Source: Mucilaginibacter sp. CSA2-8R | GTDB taxonomy: Bacteria; Bacteroidota; Bacteroidia; Sphingobacteriales; Sphingobacteriaceae | Length of the DNA: 64,000 nucleotides | Assembly: GCF_038806765.1 (NCBI RefSeq) | Contig: NZ_CP152389.1 | Location: forward strand, 992,001 to 1,056,000 | Direction: 5' to 3' | In this document: positions 1 through 7,078 of the stretch, one piece after another | Layout: every line of letters starts with the position of its first letter | Numbering within the stretch: position 1 is the first letter of the stretch | Notes under the pieces: generated by a model | What the model was told of the DNA's origin: nothing | Database searches by the model: none | What the model saw: the letters and a program-made list of their open reading frames with translations, nothing else | Translations under genes and position numbers: made by a program

Positions 1-1590
1 CCAGAGCGCAAGGATCATCGCTTTGATGCTTTCCTTTTTTTCGGTATCCAGGTGATCGCCTTCCGGAATATAGAAGGGGTTGAAGCTGATCGGATCCTGT
101 TCTGTGTAGGTAAAGTAGTATCCCCCAACAAATTCACATAAGCCCTGGTAGCTATGACCCACATCCACCAAAACGATATGCGCGCCCTGCTCAAAATAAC
201 TACGTAACAAGTGATTGGTAAAGAATGACTTGCCGCTGCCTGACGGACCTAAAATAAACTTATTACGATTTGTGGTGATCCCTTTGCTCATCGGGTCATC
301 GCTGATGTCCACATGAACCGGATTACCCGAAAGTCGATCACCTAACCGCAATCCACAAGGACTTAAACTTGAGCGGTAGTTCGTTTCCAGATTAAGAAAA
401 CAAGAGGCTTGTTCGACGAATGTATCAAAGGAATCATTCATAGGGAAAGTTGCTTCATTGCCCGGCAACCCAGCCCACCAGATCTGTGCAGCACCGTCTG
501 TTTCCTGTTTAGGCTGTGCATCCATTTGCGCTAAGGATGAACTGACCCTGTTTTTCAGGTCCTTTAGATCGGCAGGGTCATCTGTCCAGGCCAGAATATT
601 AAAATGAGCTTTTACCGGTAAACGCTGCTGGCTGATGGCTTCATTCAAAAAGTCATGCGTGGCATCCCGGCCGATCGCATTTTCCCGCGAGTAGGCGGAT
701 AGCGATTGTAAGCGCAATTTTTTAGCCTCCAGTTTTCTCAAAGTTTGCTGACTGTCTTCGATAAAGATGTACTGGTTATACAAATGGTTGCAGTTCAGCA
801 AACCACCGATCGGTGTGGCGAATCCGGTACTGAATTTTGTCTTGTCAGTACTGTATTTATCGTAAGTGATCCTTGGCCCGCACAAAGGCGGGAGGTCTTC
901 GGCATCACTCAGCGTGTAAAGCTGGCAGTGGTCATCACCGATACGGATCTCGTCCTGGATATGCAAGTCTTTCAAAACCGGAGGCTGATGTTCGTTCAAC
1001 AGGAAGCAATATTGTTCTAAAGCACCTGTTCGTTTCGCCGTACCTGCCAACTGATCATCATCTAAACGGGTCAGTGAGATCAACCCGCTATCTTCCAACA
1101 CCTTTACAAATTGCCCGGCACTATCCTGAAATTCATAAAACAGCTCATCACAGGTAGTTTGTACCGGTACAATGCGTTTACGCATCAAGGTACTGACCGC
1201 ACTGGTGTATTGTTTAAACTTATCCGGCTTTTTCGTCAGGTAGATATGGCAATGGTGATGCAGATAGGCCCGCTCATTAAAGTAGCCTTCACTGGAATGG
1301 GAAAGGAATGTTTCTGACACCGCTTTACCATCCTTTGCAAATGCCGCCTGATAGCGGTCGCCTATGAACCAATCCTGCTTATGGAAAATACTGTTCTTTG
1401 GCAGGAGCTTGAGCGCTTTGATCCATACCTCGTGGAAAGCATGGTATTCATCGTTCGACAAGGTGAAGATCTCGGGGAGCTTCACTTTGAAACCAAGCGT
1501 CATATCGCCCTGCGCTGAGATCAAACAGTTGTGCTCGATCTTATAAATGGGGAAAACTTGTTCCGCTTTGCTGTGTGAGATCATGATCAT
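1..1590 (-). CDS. traG: TraG-family conjugation ATPase (VirB4-like), 3' end cut by window
   Basis: This is the motor ATPase of the Bacteroidetes conjugation machine, acting at the inner membrane to power pilus or substrate handling. The 530 visible codons are open to the left edge. A Walker A motif, GPSGSGKS, sits near residue 447, followed by FFTNHLLRSYF. The start at 1590 is an ATGA overlap with the stop of the upstream traF gene; a second in-frame ATG lies two codons later. The N-terminus (MIMISHSKAEQVFPIYKIEH) matches the usual start of this family. It is the last visible gene of a minus-strand traE-traF-traG order, the same order as in CTnDOT-like elements. The family is clear; the C-terminal half, including Walker B, is outside the window. 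Confidence 0.93.
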   Translation of the reverse strand, partial: MIMISHSKAEQVFPIYKIEHNCLISAQGDMTLGFKVKLPEIFTLSNDEYHAFHEVWIKALKLLPKNSIFHKQDWFIGDRYQAAFAKDGKAVSETFLSHSSEGYFNERAYLHHHCHIYLTKKPDKFKQYTSAVSTLMRKRIVPVQTTCDELFYEFQDSAGQFVKVLEDSGLISLTRLDDDQLAGTAKRTGALEQYCFLLNEHQPPVLKDLHIQDEIRIGDDHCQLYTLSDAEDLPPLCGPRITYDKYSTDKTKFSTGFATPIGGLLNCNHLYNQYIFIEDSQQTLRKLEAKKLRLQSLSAYSRENAIGRDATHDFLNEAISQQRLPVKAHFNILAWTDDPADLKDLKNRVSSSLAQMDAQPKQETDGAAQIWWAGLPGNEATFPMNDSFDTFVEQASCFLNLETNYRSSLSPCGLRLGDRLSGNPVHVDISDDPMSKGITTNRNKFILGPSGSGKSFFTNHLLRSYFEQGAHIVLVDVGHSYQGLCEFVGGYYFTYTEQDPISFNPFYIPEGDHLDTEKKESIKAMILALW

Positions 1591-1901
1591 CGTTTTAACC
1601 GTAAGAAAATTTTTCGGGAGCTGAATTTAAGGTGGTTTGGCAGGTAGCGTTTAGCCGCTATTTTCATCAGGCCGTGTTCACCATATTTGTGGCTTAGTTT
1701 AAATACCTGATAAAAGAGCAGACTACCTAAAACCGCAGTAATGATCAGACAAATACTGACTGGTACACCCATAATGTACATGGCGGCGAAGAGAATTAGT
1801 AAGATGACCAGGCCACCGGCCAGATAGCCGATATACTGCGCTTTCAAACCCTTAAATTCAATCGGCTTATTAATGCCTTTATTGATCTGATAGATTGCCA
1901 T
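1587..1901 (-). CDS. traF: TraF-like conjugal transfer membrane protein (DUF4133)
   Basis: A small inner-membrane protein of 104 residues with the DUF4133 layout: a short basic N-terminus (AIYQINKGINKPIEFKGLKA) and two adjacent membrane segments at about residues 26-45 and 48-66, then a basic cytoplasmic tail. In Bacteroidetes conjugative elements this protein (TraF) precedes TraG, and its position suggests a VirB3-like role in the transfer channel. It lies 11 bases after traE and its stop overlaps the traG start by an ATGA junction, so the three are almost certainly cotranscribed. Identification rests on sequence pattern and gene order; the molecular role is inferred from the family. Confidence 0.9.
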   Translation of the reverse strand: MAIYQINKGINKPIEFKGLKAQYIGYLAGGLVILLILFAAMYIMGVPVSICLIITAVLGSLLFYQVFKLSHKYGEHGLMKIAAKRYLPNHLKFSSRKIFLRLKR

Positions 1902-1912
1902 GGCAGATAGTT

Positions 1913-2251
1913 TTAAACGCCAAAAAATGATTTTAAAACCGTGGCTACGACCACCAAGAAGATGCAGCTGCCGAACCAGCTGGAAGCTACTTTACCGGTG
2001 TCATGTTCACCATCGTTCCATTTTTTGTAAACTTTGATCGCACCTACCAGTCCTACGATAGCGCCGATCGCATACATCAAGCTGGTTCCCGTATCGAAGT
2101 AGCTTTTGACCTGTGTAGTAGCTTCCTGAATACCCGCATTTCCATCCTGAGCATAGAGCGGCAAGCCGAGAAACAATGCGCTGAAAAGCATGATCATGCG
2201 CATTGATACTAATTTCAAATCCGTAACGATTTTTACTTGTTGATTTTTCAT
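1913..2251 (-). CDS. traE: TraE-like conjugal transfer protein (DUF4134)
   Basis: A 112-residue protein of the DUF4134 family. It has an N-terminal signal segment (about residues 18-34, ending LYAQDG), then a hydrophobic segment rich in Gly/Ala/Ile (MYAIGAIVGLVGAIKVYKKW) and a second C-terminal one. The arrangement resembles VirB2/TrbC pilins, and TraE of Bacteroides conjugative transposons is thought to fill that place. It is followed closely by traF and traG on the same strand and preceded by a membrane-anchored protein of unknown function. Family assignment is confident; a pilin role is inference. Confidence 0.9.
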   Translation of the reverse strand: MKNQQVKIVTDLKLVSMRMIMLFSALFLGLPLYAQDGNAGIQEATTQVKSYFDTGTSLMYAIGAIVGLVGAIKVYKKWNDGEHDTGKVASSWFGSCIFLVVVATVLKSFFGV

Positions 2252-2288
2252 GACGTAATTTTTAAAGTGTTTATAATGAGATCCTTTA

Positions 2289-2816
2289 CTAACTGAGTTG
2301 CACGTCTACCTCGGAGACTGAAAAAGGAAGTTTTTCATCGGACAGCTGTAACGTTTGCTGCTTGACCGCAGGCCAGTCGATCGCTTCACCATCCGCGTGA
2401 TAGGAATCATATTGGATACGAAGCAGCGAAAGGAATTCAGCCTTATCGTCAACCTCCTTAAAAGCATTTATCAATTGGGAAACATCATTTAGTAATGCCT
2501 CAGTCGGCCCTCTATCAGTTGTGTTCGCGACCGGGTGAACTTCATTTGCAATGGTTTCCGTTTCCGGTTCGTCATCGATAGCGAAATGCAAGTGATCAGC
2601 ATCGGAAACAGATACACCATGTTCCTGCTTAGCGACTCCCATGACCTGGTAAGATGTTCCATGGGTTCCGCCTTGGTTAAGCCCGGAGACCTTCTTTCGG
2701 TTGGCAATGGCCCGAAGGTCTTTCTGATAGTACCGTAATCCGATATAGAAATAGTAAACGAGGGTAATGATGACGAGGGCAGCGAGGAATTGCTGCCAGG
2801 ATATTGAAGACAACAT
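2289..2816 (-). CDS. single-pass membrane protein at head of tra operon, function unknown
   Basis: The 175-residue product has one N-terminal membrane segment (LAALVIITLVYYFYIG, about residues 11-26) followed by a long acidic soluble region. I recognise no named family; its place before traE corresponds roughly to traC/traD of other Bacteroidetes elements. A longer frame opens at GTG 2894, but that start lies upstream of a convincing -7 promoter element at 2861-2867 and inside a palindrome shared with another promoter of the element. I therefore prefer the ATG at 2816, directly before the membrane segment. It would be the first gene of the tra transcript. Start choice is fairly sure, function is not known. 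Confidence 0.7.
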   Translation of the reverse strand: MLSSISWQQFLAALVIITLVYYFYIGLRYYQKDLRAIANRKKVSGLNQGGTHGTSYQVMGVAKQEHGVSVSDADHLHFAIDDEPETETIANEVHPVANTTDRGPTEALLNDVSQLINAFKEVDDKAEFLSLLRIQYDSYHADGEAIDWPAVKQQTLQLSDEKLPFSVSEVDVQLS

Positions 2817-2831
2817 AAGCTTTGTTTTAAT

Positions 2832-2854
2832 GATCGCCGCACCATGCGGCGATC
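2832..2854 (-). other. perfect hairpin in the 5' leader of the tra transcript
   Basis: GATCGCCGCA and its exact complement flank a three-base loop (10-bp stem), between the putative -7 box (2861-2867) and the ATG at 2816. No T-run follows, so it is not a simple terminator. It would form near the 5' end of the mRNA, where stem-loops often stabilise messages or hide ribosome entry. Confidence 0.6.
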
Positions 2855-2860
2855 TCTTAA

Positions 2861-2928
2861 GCAAAGGTTGAAGTACCCTGAATTTCTTTTTCACCCCTCG
2901 TACATGAGGTAGGTGTTTTTTTTTCTTT
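2861..2928 (-). promoter_or_regulatory. tra operon promoter with palindromic activator-type site (copy 1)
   Basis: Read on the minus strand: an A-tract, CTA, the near-palindrome CCTCATGTACGAGG (2896-2909), exactly 28 bases, then the -7-like box ACCTTTGC (about 2861-2868). The same arrangement with the same 28-base spacing occurs at 23836-23897. The palindrome would be centred near -45, a usual activator position. RteC of CTnDOT is known to activate an excision promoter from an upstream inverted repeat, so RteC is a candidate binder (inference). Confidence 0.65.
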
Positions 2929-2974
2929 AAAGCTGTCGTTTTATAGCTAAATCACAAGAAATGATTGGGTAGGT

Positions 2975-3841
2975 TTAAAACCTTATCTTTTGTTGGAGAG
3001 AGAAATCTTCGTCCATTTTCTCGTCGATCCGCCGGAGTAACGCCAGTTTTAATTTATCCAAAAAGGAGGTCAGTTCCTTTTTGCGGCGGGTGATATCCGT
3101 GTATTTATGGTAGTAAGCACCGAGGTCAACGTGGAATGCGGCCTGGAAAAAACTTACTGCGGTTTTGATCTCTGCATTACCATTATTGAATACCCCTAAC
3201 GCTACCAAAGCGTAGATCAATTCTACCAGATCAGTTTTGTTGGCTGTCCATGTCAATGGGGATTCGAAAGCCGGCTCTTGGGGTTGCTCGTCATGGAGGA
3301 TGATCCTTTGCAATTCAAGGTTTAAATAATCCTGATATTTTTCGTTAGCAATGATCTTGGAAAGTTTATAATCGTGGCTGGTGGAGTACATTTCATCTTC
3401 CTCAAAATCCTCGAGTTCAGCTTGTACGTCAAAGCCCCCACGTGTAAAGTAGATCTCGTCCATCTGCGACGATCCTGAGCGATAATACTGATAAAATGCC
3501 TGGTTATGGTCAAAGAAGCGTTTTAGGTCGGCCAGCTCGTAAGTGATATAATCTTTGACGATCTCATCGCCGCCAAGCGGCTTCTGCATGATGAAATTAT
3601 ATACATTTATAAAAAAGATGTACTTACTGTAAAACTGAGGTTTGATCACTTTGAAAAAGTTCATTTCCTCTGGTTTGTCCTCAAAAGCATAGCTGGAAAT
3701 GTAATTTTTCAATTTGGCCATTGCCTTTTTACATAGCATTATCGACGCACGATATTGTTCTTCTGTGGTATGGACGTTCAGGGGCACTTCATTCAGCTCC
3801 CTGTCGAGGGCACCGAATAGGCGTTCAGCAAATACTTTCAT
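2975..3841 (-). CDS. rteC: RteC-family transfer/excision regulator
   Basis: A 288-residue protein of the RteC family, the regulator that in CTnDOT turns on the excision operon. It is recognised by its whole pattern: an N-terminal helical region, a central part (FFKVIKPQFYSKYIFFINVY; DLKRFFDHNQAFYQYYRSG; MDEIYFTRGG) and a helical C-terminus (LVELIYALVALGVFNNGNAE ... FFQAAFHVDLGAYY ... LDKLKLALLRRIDEKM). The start ATG at 3841 is only four bases after the stop of the upstream gene, so the two are translationally linked. No RteA/RteB two-component pair is visible here. The likely targets are the palindromic promoters at 2896 and 23871, but that is a hypothesis. Confidence 0.88.
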   Translation of the reverse strand: MKVFAERLFGALDRELNEVPLNVHTTEEQYRASIMLCKKAMAKLKNYISSYAFEDKPEEMNFFKVIKPQFYSKYIFFINVYNFIMQKPLGGDEIVKDYITYELADLKRFFDHNQAFYQYYRSGSSQMDEIYFTRGGFDVQAELEDFEEDEMYSTSHDYKLSKIIANEKYQDYLNLELQRIILHDEQPQEPAFESPLTWTANKTDLVELIYALVALGVFNNGNAEIKTAVSFFQAAFHVDLGAYYHKYTDITRRKKELTSFLDKLKLALLRRIDEKMDEDFSLQQKIRF

Positions 3842-3845
3842 GATC

Positions 3846-4964
3846 CTAGTTTGGGAAAAACATCTTATTGAGCCGGTCGATCATTCGCTGCAGCAGATCT
3901 TTGATGGCCGCAGCCGTGAACTGGTCAGTTGCATAATACAATTTATTCATACTACCGTACGAGATCCTTTCCTGGTACTTGCTGCGGAAATGCCGGGTAA
4001 AGAACTTCAGGAGGGATGCGATATTCTTGACGGCAAAAACATCTTCCTCGTAGAGTAACCGAAGTAATAGCGCCAGTTGCGCTACGGTAAGCTTAAGTTC
4101 GGTCTTGATATACCGGTCCGGCTCATCATCGTTCTTTGAGATGGTATCCGTACGCTTGAACTGTTCCAGCCAGTTGCCGATCAGCTCATCTACTGAGGCC
4201 AGTGAAGGATCGTAGCGCATATCCCTGCGTACCGGCAATGAATGAATGATCAATGATTGCTGCTGCAACGCCGCATGTCTTCCGGCCTTATCTGCCTGCA
4301 CGGTGTTTTGAACGATGCGCTGTTCATACCAGTAACAGAAAACGCCGTAATTGAAATTCAGCTGGAACAAAGCTTCGATAATACTGTAGGTCAGATCCCG
4401 GTCGTCGTTGAAGCCGATCGTGACCTCCATCATCTCGAACCATTGATACAGGTATTCCACATGTCCATAGATCATTTTTTTGGAAAGCGTAGAACTGATC
4501 AACGTCCCGAGGAAGTCAAGCAAGAGCGTCTTCAGTCCCGGTTCCAGTTCGACCTGCTGCAAGGCCGCGCTCATCCGGTCGGCATCATCCGAGAGTTTAG
4601 CGCGGATCTTAGCGGTCATGGCATCCGGGATCTTTCCCTGCTCATCCATATATCGGGAAAAATGATGAATCTGAAAATGCCCTAACGCTAACAATACATC
4701 CAGCACAGCAAGCTCATATTCATGTTCCTGTAGGTTGGCCGTATCCACGGTTCGGTAGAGACCGTCTGAAAGTTCCAGGAGCAAACGCTGCTGATAAGAG
4801 GTGTAGCGCTTGATGATATGGTCTTTCGCCTGGTCACCCAGGCGGGAAAGCCAGACCCTTTTGATCCGTTCCACCTCTTCAGAGATCTTTCTCAAAAGAT
4901 CCGGGCCTACGGGAGACTCCGCTATTAACAAGCGCAACGTTTTAAGTTCATCGTTAATGATCAT
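3846..4964 (-). CDS. hypothetical protein with RteC-like C-terminal tail
   Basis: A 372-residue, mostly helical, soluble protein. I do not recognise the first 290 residues. The last 75 or so (TVAQLALLLRLLYEEDVFAV ... FFTRHFRSKYQERISYGSMN ... DLLQRMIDRLNKMF) follow the same pattern as the C-terminus of the neighbouring RteC: a Leu-rich helix, a 'VF' turn, an FF-x3-F motif, a Tyr-containing stretch and a final basic amphipathic helix. It sits directly upstream of rteC with a 4-base gap and 16 bases downstream of a 63-residue peptide gene. The shared tail could mean a common partner or DNA-binding surface; this is by-eye similarity only. Confidence 0.75.
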   Translation of the reverse strand: MIINDELKTLRLLIAESPVGPDLLRKISEEVERIKRVWLSRLGDQAKDHIIKRYTSYQQRLLLELSDGLYRTVDTANLQEHEYELAVLDVLLALGHFQIHHFSRYMDEQGKIPDAMTAKIRAKLSDDADRMSAALQQVELEPGLKTLLLDFLGTLISSTLSKKMIYGHVEYLYQWFEMMEVTIGFNDDRDLTYSIIEALFQLNFNYGVFCYWYEQRIVQNTVQADKAGRHAALQQQSLIIHSLPVRRDMRYDPSLASVDELIGNWLEQFKRTDTISKNDDEPDRYIKTELKLTVAQLALLLRLLYEEDVFAVKNIASLLKFFTRHFRSKYQERISYGSMNKLYYATDQFTAAAIKDLLQRMIDRLNKMFFPN

Positions 4965-4980
4965 GATCGTAGCTGCTATT

Positions 4981-5172
4981 CTACCTGTTCTTTTGAGGTG
5001 ATCCCGGGGAATGGAAATGAGTGCTGCCGCTGACGGTGGTCAGCACGGTGATCGTCGTATTGGTCGGATCGGTCTCAAAAGCAGATGCCGCCTGACCATG
5101 GCCTGCCGCATGTCCGTAGCGGTAGATACGTTGTGTTCTCTTTTTTAAGAATTTCGCTGATAACTTGTTCAT
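4981..5172 (-). CDS. small basic, Ser/Thr-rich peptide; candidate modified-peptide precursor
   Basis: This 63-residue frame begins at ATG 5172 with a basic N-terminal part (MNKLSAKFLKKRTQRIYRYG), then an Ala/Gly/His stretch and a C-terminal segment dense in Thr and Ser (FETDPTNTTITVLTTVSGST). It has no Cys and no signal peptide. It precedes the 372-residue gene by 16 bases on the same strand. A full-length LanB dehydratase, which acts on Ser and Thr of leader-bearing peptides, is encoded 2 kb away, so this could be its substrate. The lack of Cys would rule out lanthionine rings but not dehydration. It may instead be an ordinary small ICE protein or not translated. No family recognised. Confidence 0.5.
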   Translation of the reverse strand: MNKLSAKFLKKRTQRIYRYGHAAGHGQAASAFETDPTNTTITVLTTVSGSTHFHSPGSPQKNR

Positions 5173-5273
5173 AATTTAATATTTAGCTAACTTTTAGCTT
5201 AAATTACCAGTACAAAGAAGGTACAGAGAATCTGTTACATGAACGACGGGATCACCGGTAAACACAACCGCTT

Positions 5274-6362
5274 ATGATGTTCAACTTACCTAAATCGGAT
5301 CAGGATAGGTCCTCTCTGTTGTTCATACACATGGGAGGCTGGTTGCTCTTTATCGCTTATGAAGTAGGTTTCATCAGTTTGTCTACCCAAACGCAACTGG
5401 CATTGAAAGAGCTGGTCGTTTACTATGCTTTGAATATCACTTTATTCTATGTCCATGCGCTATTGATCATGCCAACGGGCATAGCAAGCAGGAGGCCTTA
5501 TCTGTGGTTACCTATGCTGATCCTGGCGGAACTTCTGATCTACCTGCTGATCAAGAATCAACTCGACCGCTGGCTTTCGGAACCATCCATCACTGACCGG
5601 AGTTCTTACCTGGCCATCAAGCGTTTTCTGGTCTATAATACTTTCAGGGGAATTTATATCTCGGGAATAGCCACATTGTATTGGGCGATCCGCAGGATGA
5701 TCCGATTTATCCGGATCGCTCATATCAGCGAGACGGAAAAACTCAAAGTGCTCAAAGACAAAGCAGAACTCGAACGCGATCTCATCGAAGCACAGAACGC
5801 ACATTTACGATTACAGATCAACCCGCACTTCCTTTTCAACACCTTGAACTTCATACATAACACTTATTACAAGACCGCCAGAGAGGCGTCGGAGTGTATC
5901 GTACTCCTGGCGGAGATACTTCGCTTTGCACTGGAAGATCAGGATAAGGACGGTAAGATCCTGGTCAGCCATGAAGCAGAACAGATCGTCAATTTTATCG
6001 AACTCAACCAGGTACGGTATGACCATACGTTGAACCTGCGGTTCACCACCGATGGTGATCTTCGCCGTAACCGCCTGATCCCGCTCATCCTGCTTACGCT
6101 GACCGAGAACGTATTCAAGCATGCTTACCTGAAAGACCAGCAACATCCCGCCACGATCCACCTTTCTATAGACGCTGATCATACGCTGCATTTCCGGACC
6201 TGGAATATCAAACGTCAGCAAAGTGCGGTCAAGCGCCTGCGCTCGCTGGGCATTGACAATGTCATCAAGCGGCTTGATCATTATTATCCCGACCAATACC
6301 AACTAACCATAAATAACCGAGAAGATACTTATGAATTACACTTGACCGTACACTTATGCTAA
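5274..6362 (+). CDS. LytS-type membrane sensor histidine kinase
   Basis: A 362-residue sensor kinase. Its N-terminus contains about four membrane segments (from roughly residue 18 to 145), followed by a coiled linker (about 150-175) and a His_kinase domain with the signature LRLQINPHFLFNTLNF near residue 180; the His of NPHF is the expected phosphoacceptor. The ATP-binding part (TENVFKHA) follows near residue 280. There is no separate extracellular sensor domain, so the membrane part probably senses the signal. The stop overlaps the start of the response regulator by seven bases. Such pairs often accompany peptide or lanthipeptide genes in Bacteroidetes, and here the convergent neighbour is a LanB gene. 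Confidence 0.93.
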   Translation: MMFNLPKSDQDRSSLLFIHMGGWLLFIAYEVGFISLSTQTQLALKELVVYYALNITLFYVHALLIMPTGIASRRPYLWLPMLILAELLIYLLIKNQLDRWLSEPSITDRSSYLAIKRFLVYNTFRGIYISGIATLYWAIRRMIRFIRIAHISETEKLKVLKDKAELERDLIEAQNAHLRLQINPHFLFNTLNFIHNTYYKTAREASECIVLLAEILRFALEDQDKDGKILVSHEAEQIVNFIELNQVRYDHTLNLRFTTDGDLRRNRLIPLILLTLTENVFKHAYLKDQQHPATIHLSIDADHTLHFRTWNIKRQQSAVKRLRSLGIDNVIKRLDHYYPDQYQLTINNREDTYELHLTVHLC

Positions 6363-7078
6363 GATGCTATATCATTGATGATGAATACCACTCTGTTGAA
6401 ATATTGATCAGTTACATTGCGCAAACGCCGGGGCTGGAACTGGCAGGGTATGCGACTAATCCGCTGACCGCGCTGAACGACATTACCGGCGTGCACCCGC
6501 CGGACGTGACCTTCCTGGACGTCGAGATGCCTGAACTTTCGGGGATGGAAGTGGCCGGTTTGGTAAAGCCTTACACCACGGTGATCTTTACTACTTCCTT
6601 CCGTGAATTCGCCGTGGAGGCGTTCGAGAAAGAGGCATTCGATTTCTTGCCGAAACCGATCAGCTATGCGCGTTTCCGGCAATCAATAAGCCGGATCCAA
6701 CGGGATCAAGAAAAAAAGATCACCTCGCAGCAGCGAGAGTTCTTTTTTGTAAAGTCAGATGTCCGGGGAAAGATGGTCAAGGTCGCGATCAAGGATATCA
6801 TCTATGTGGAAGGTGCCCAGAACTACATCAAGATACACCTGACCACGGGGAACATGATGCCTTACCTGACGATCAATGAGATCGAGGAATACTTACCCTC
6901 AACACAATTTGCCAGGATCCATCAGTCTTTTATCGTAAATAACGAATTCGTCAAGGCTGTAGAACCAGGCCGTGTGATTTTGATCAATGATCATTCCCTG
7001 AACATCGGCCGATACTATAAAGATGCTTATCTGAAGAAGATCAAAGGCGATCTGCTCATCTCCAGACGTAAGTACTAA
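6356..7078 (+). CDS. LytTR response regulator
   Basis: A 240-residue regulator with an N-terminal receiver domain (acidic pocket DDE at residues 8-10, phosphoacceptor Asp in VTFLDVEMPE near residue 54, conserved Lys in FLPKP) and a C-terminal LytTR DNA-binding domain (VKVAIKDIIYVEGAQNYIKI ... ARIHQSFIVNNEFV). It is translationally coupled to the upstream LytS-type kinase. Its 3' end overlaps the 3' end of the convergent LanB gene by four bases, so the two transcripts could interfere. The target promoter is not evident; the LanB and TlpA-SusCD modules nearby are candidates by location only. Confidence 0.95.
   Translation: MLRCYIIDDEYHSVEILISYIAQTPGLELAGYATNPLTALNDITGVHPPDVTFLDVEMPELSGMEVAGLVKPYTTVIFTTSFREFAVEAFEKEAFDFLPKPISYARFRQSISRIQRDQEKKITSQQREFFFVKSDVRGKMVKVAIKDIIYVEGAQNYIKIHLTTGNMMPYLTINEIEEYLPSTQFARIHQSFIVNNEFVKAVEPGRVILINDHSLNIGRYYKDAYLKKIKGDLLISRRKY

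Noticed and set aside
5811..6302. 163-codon minus-strand frame inside the sensor kinase
   Set aside because: Antisense to the conserved histidine-kinase domain; no independent family pattern.
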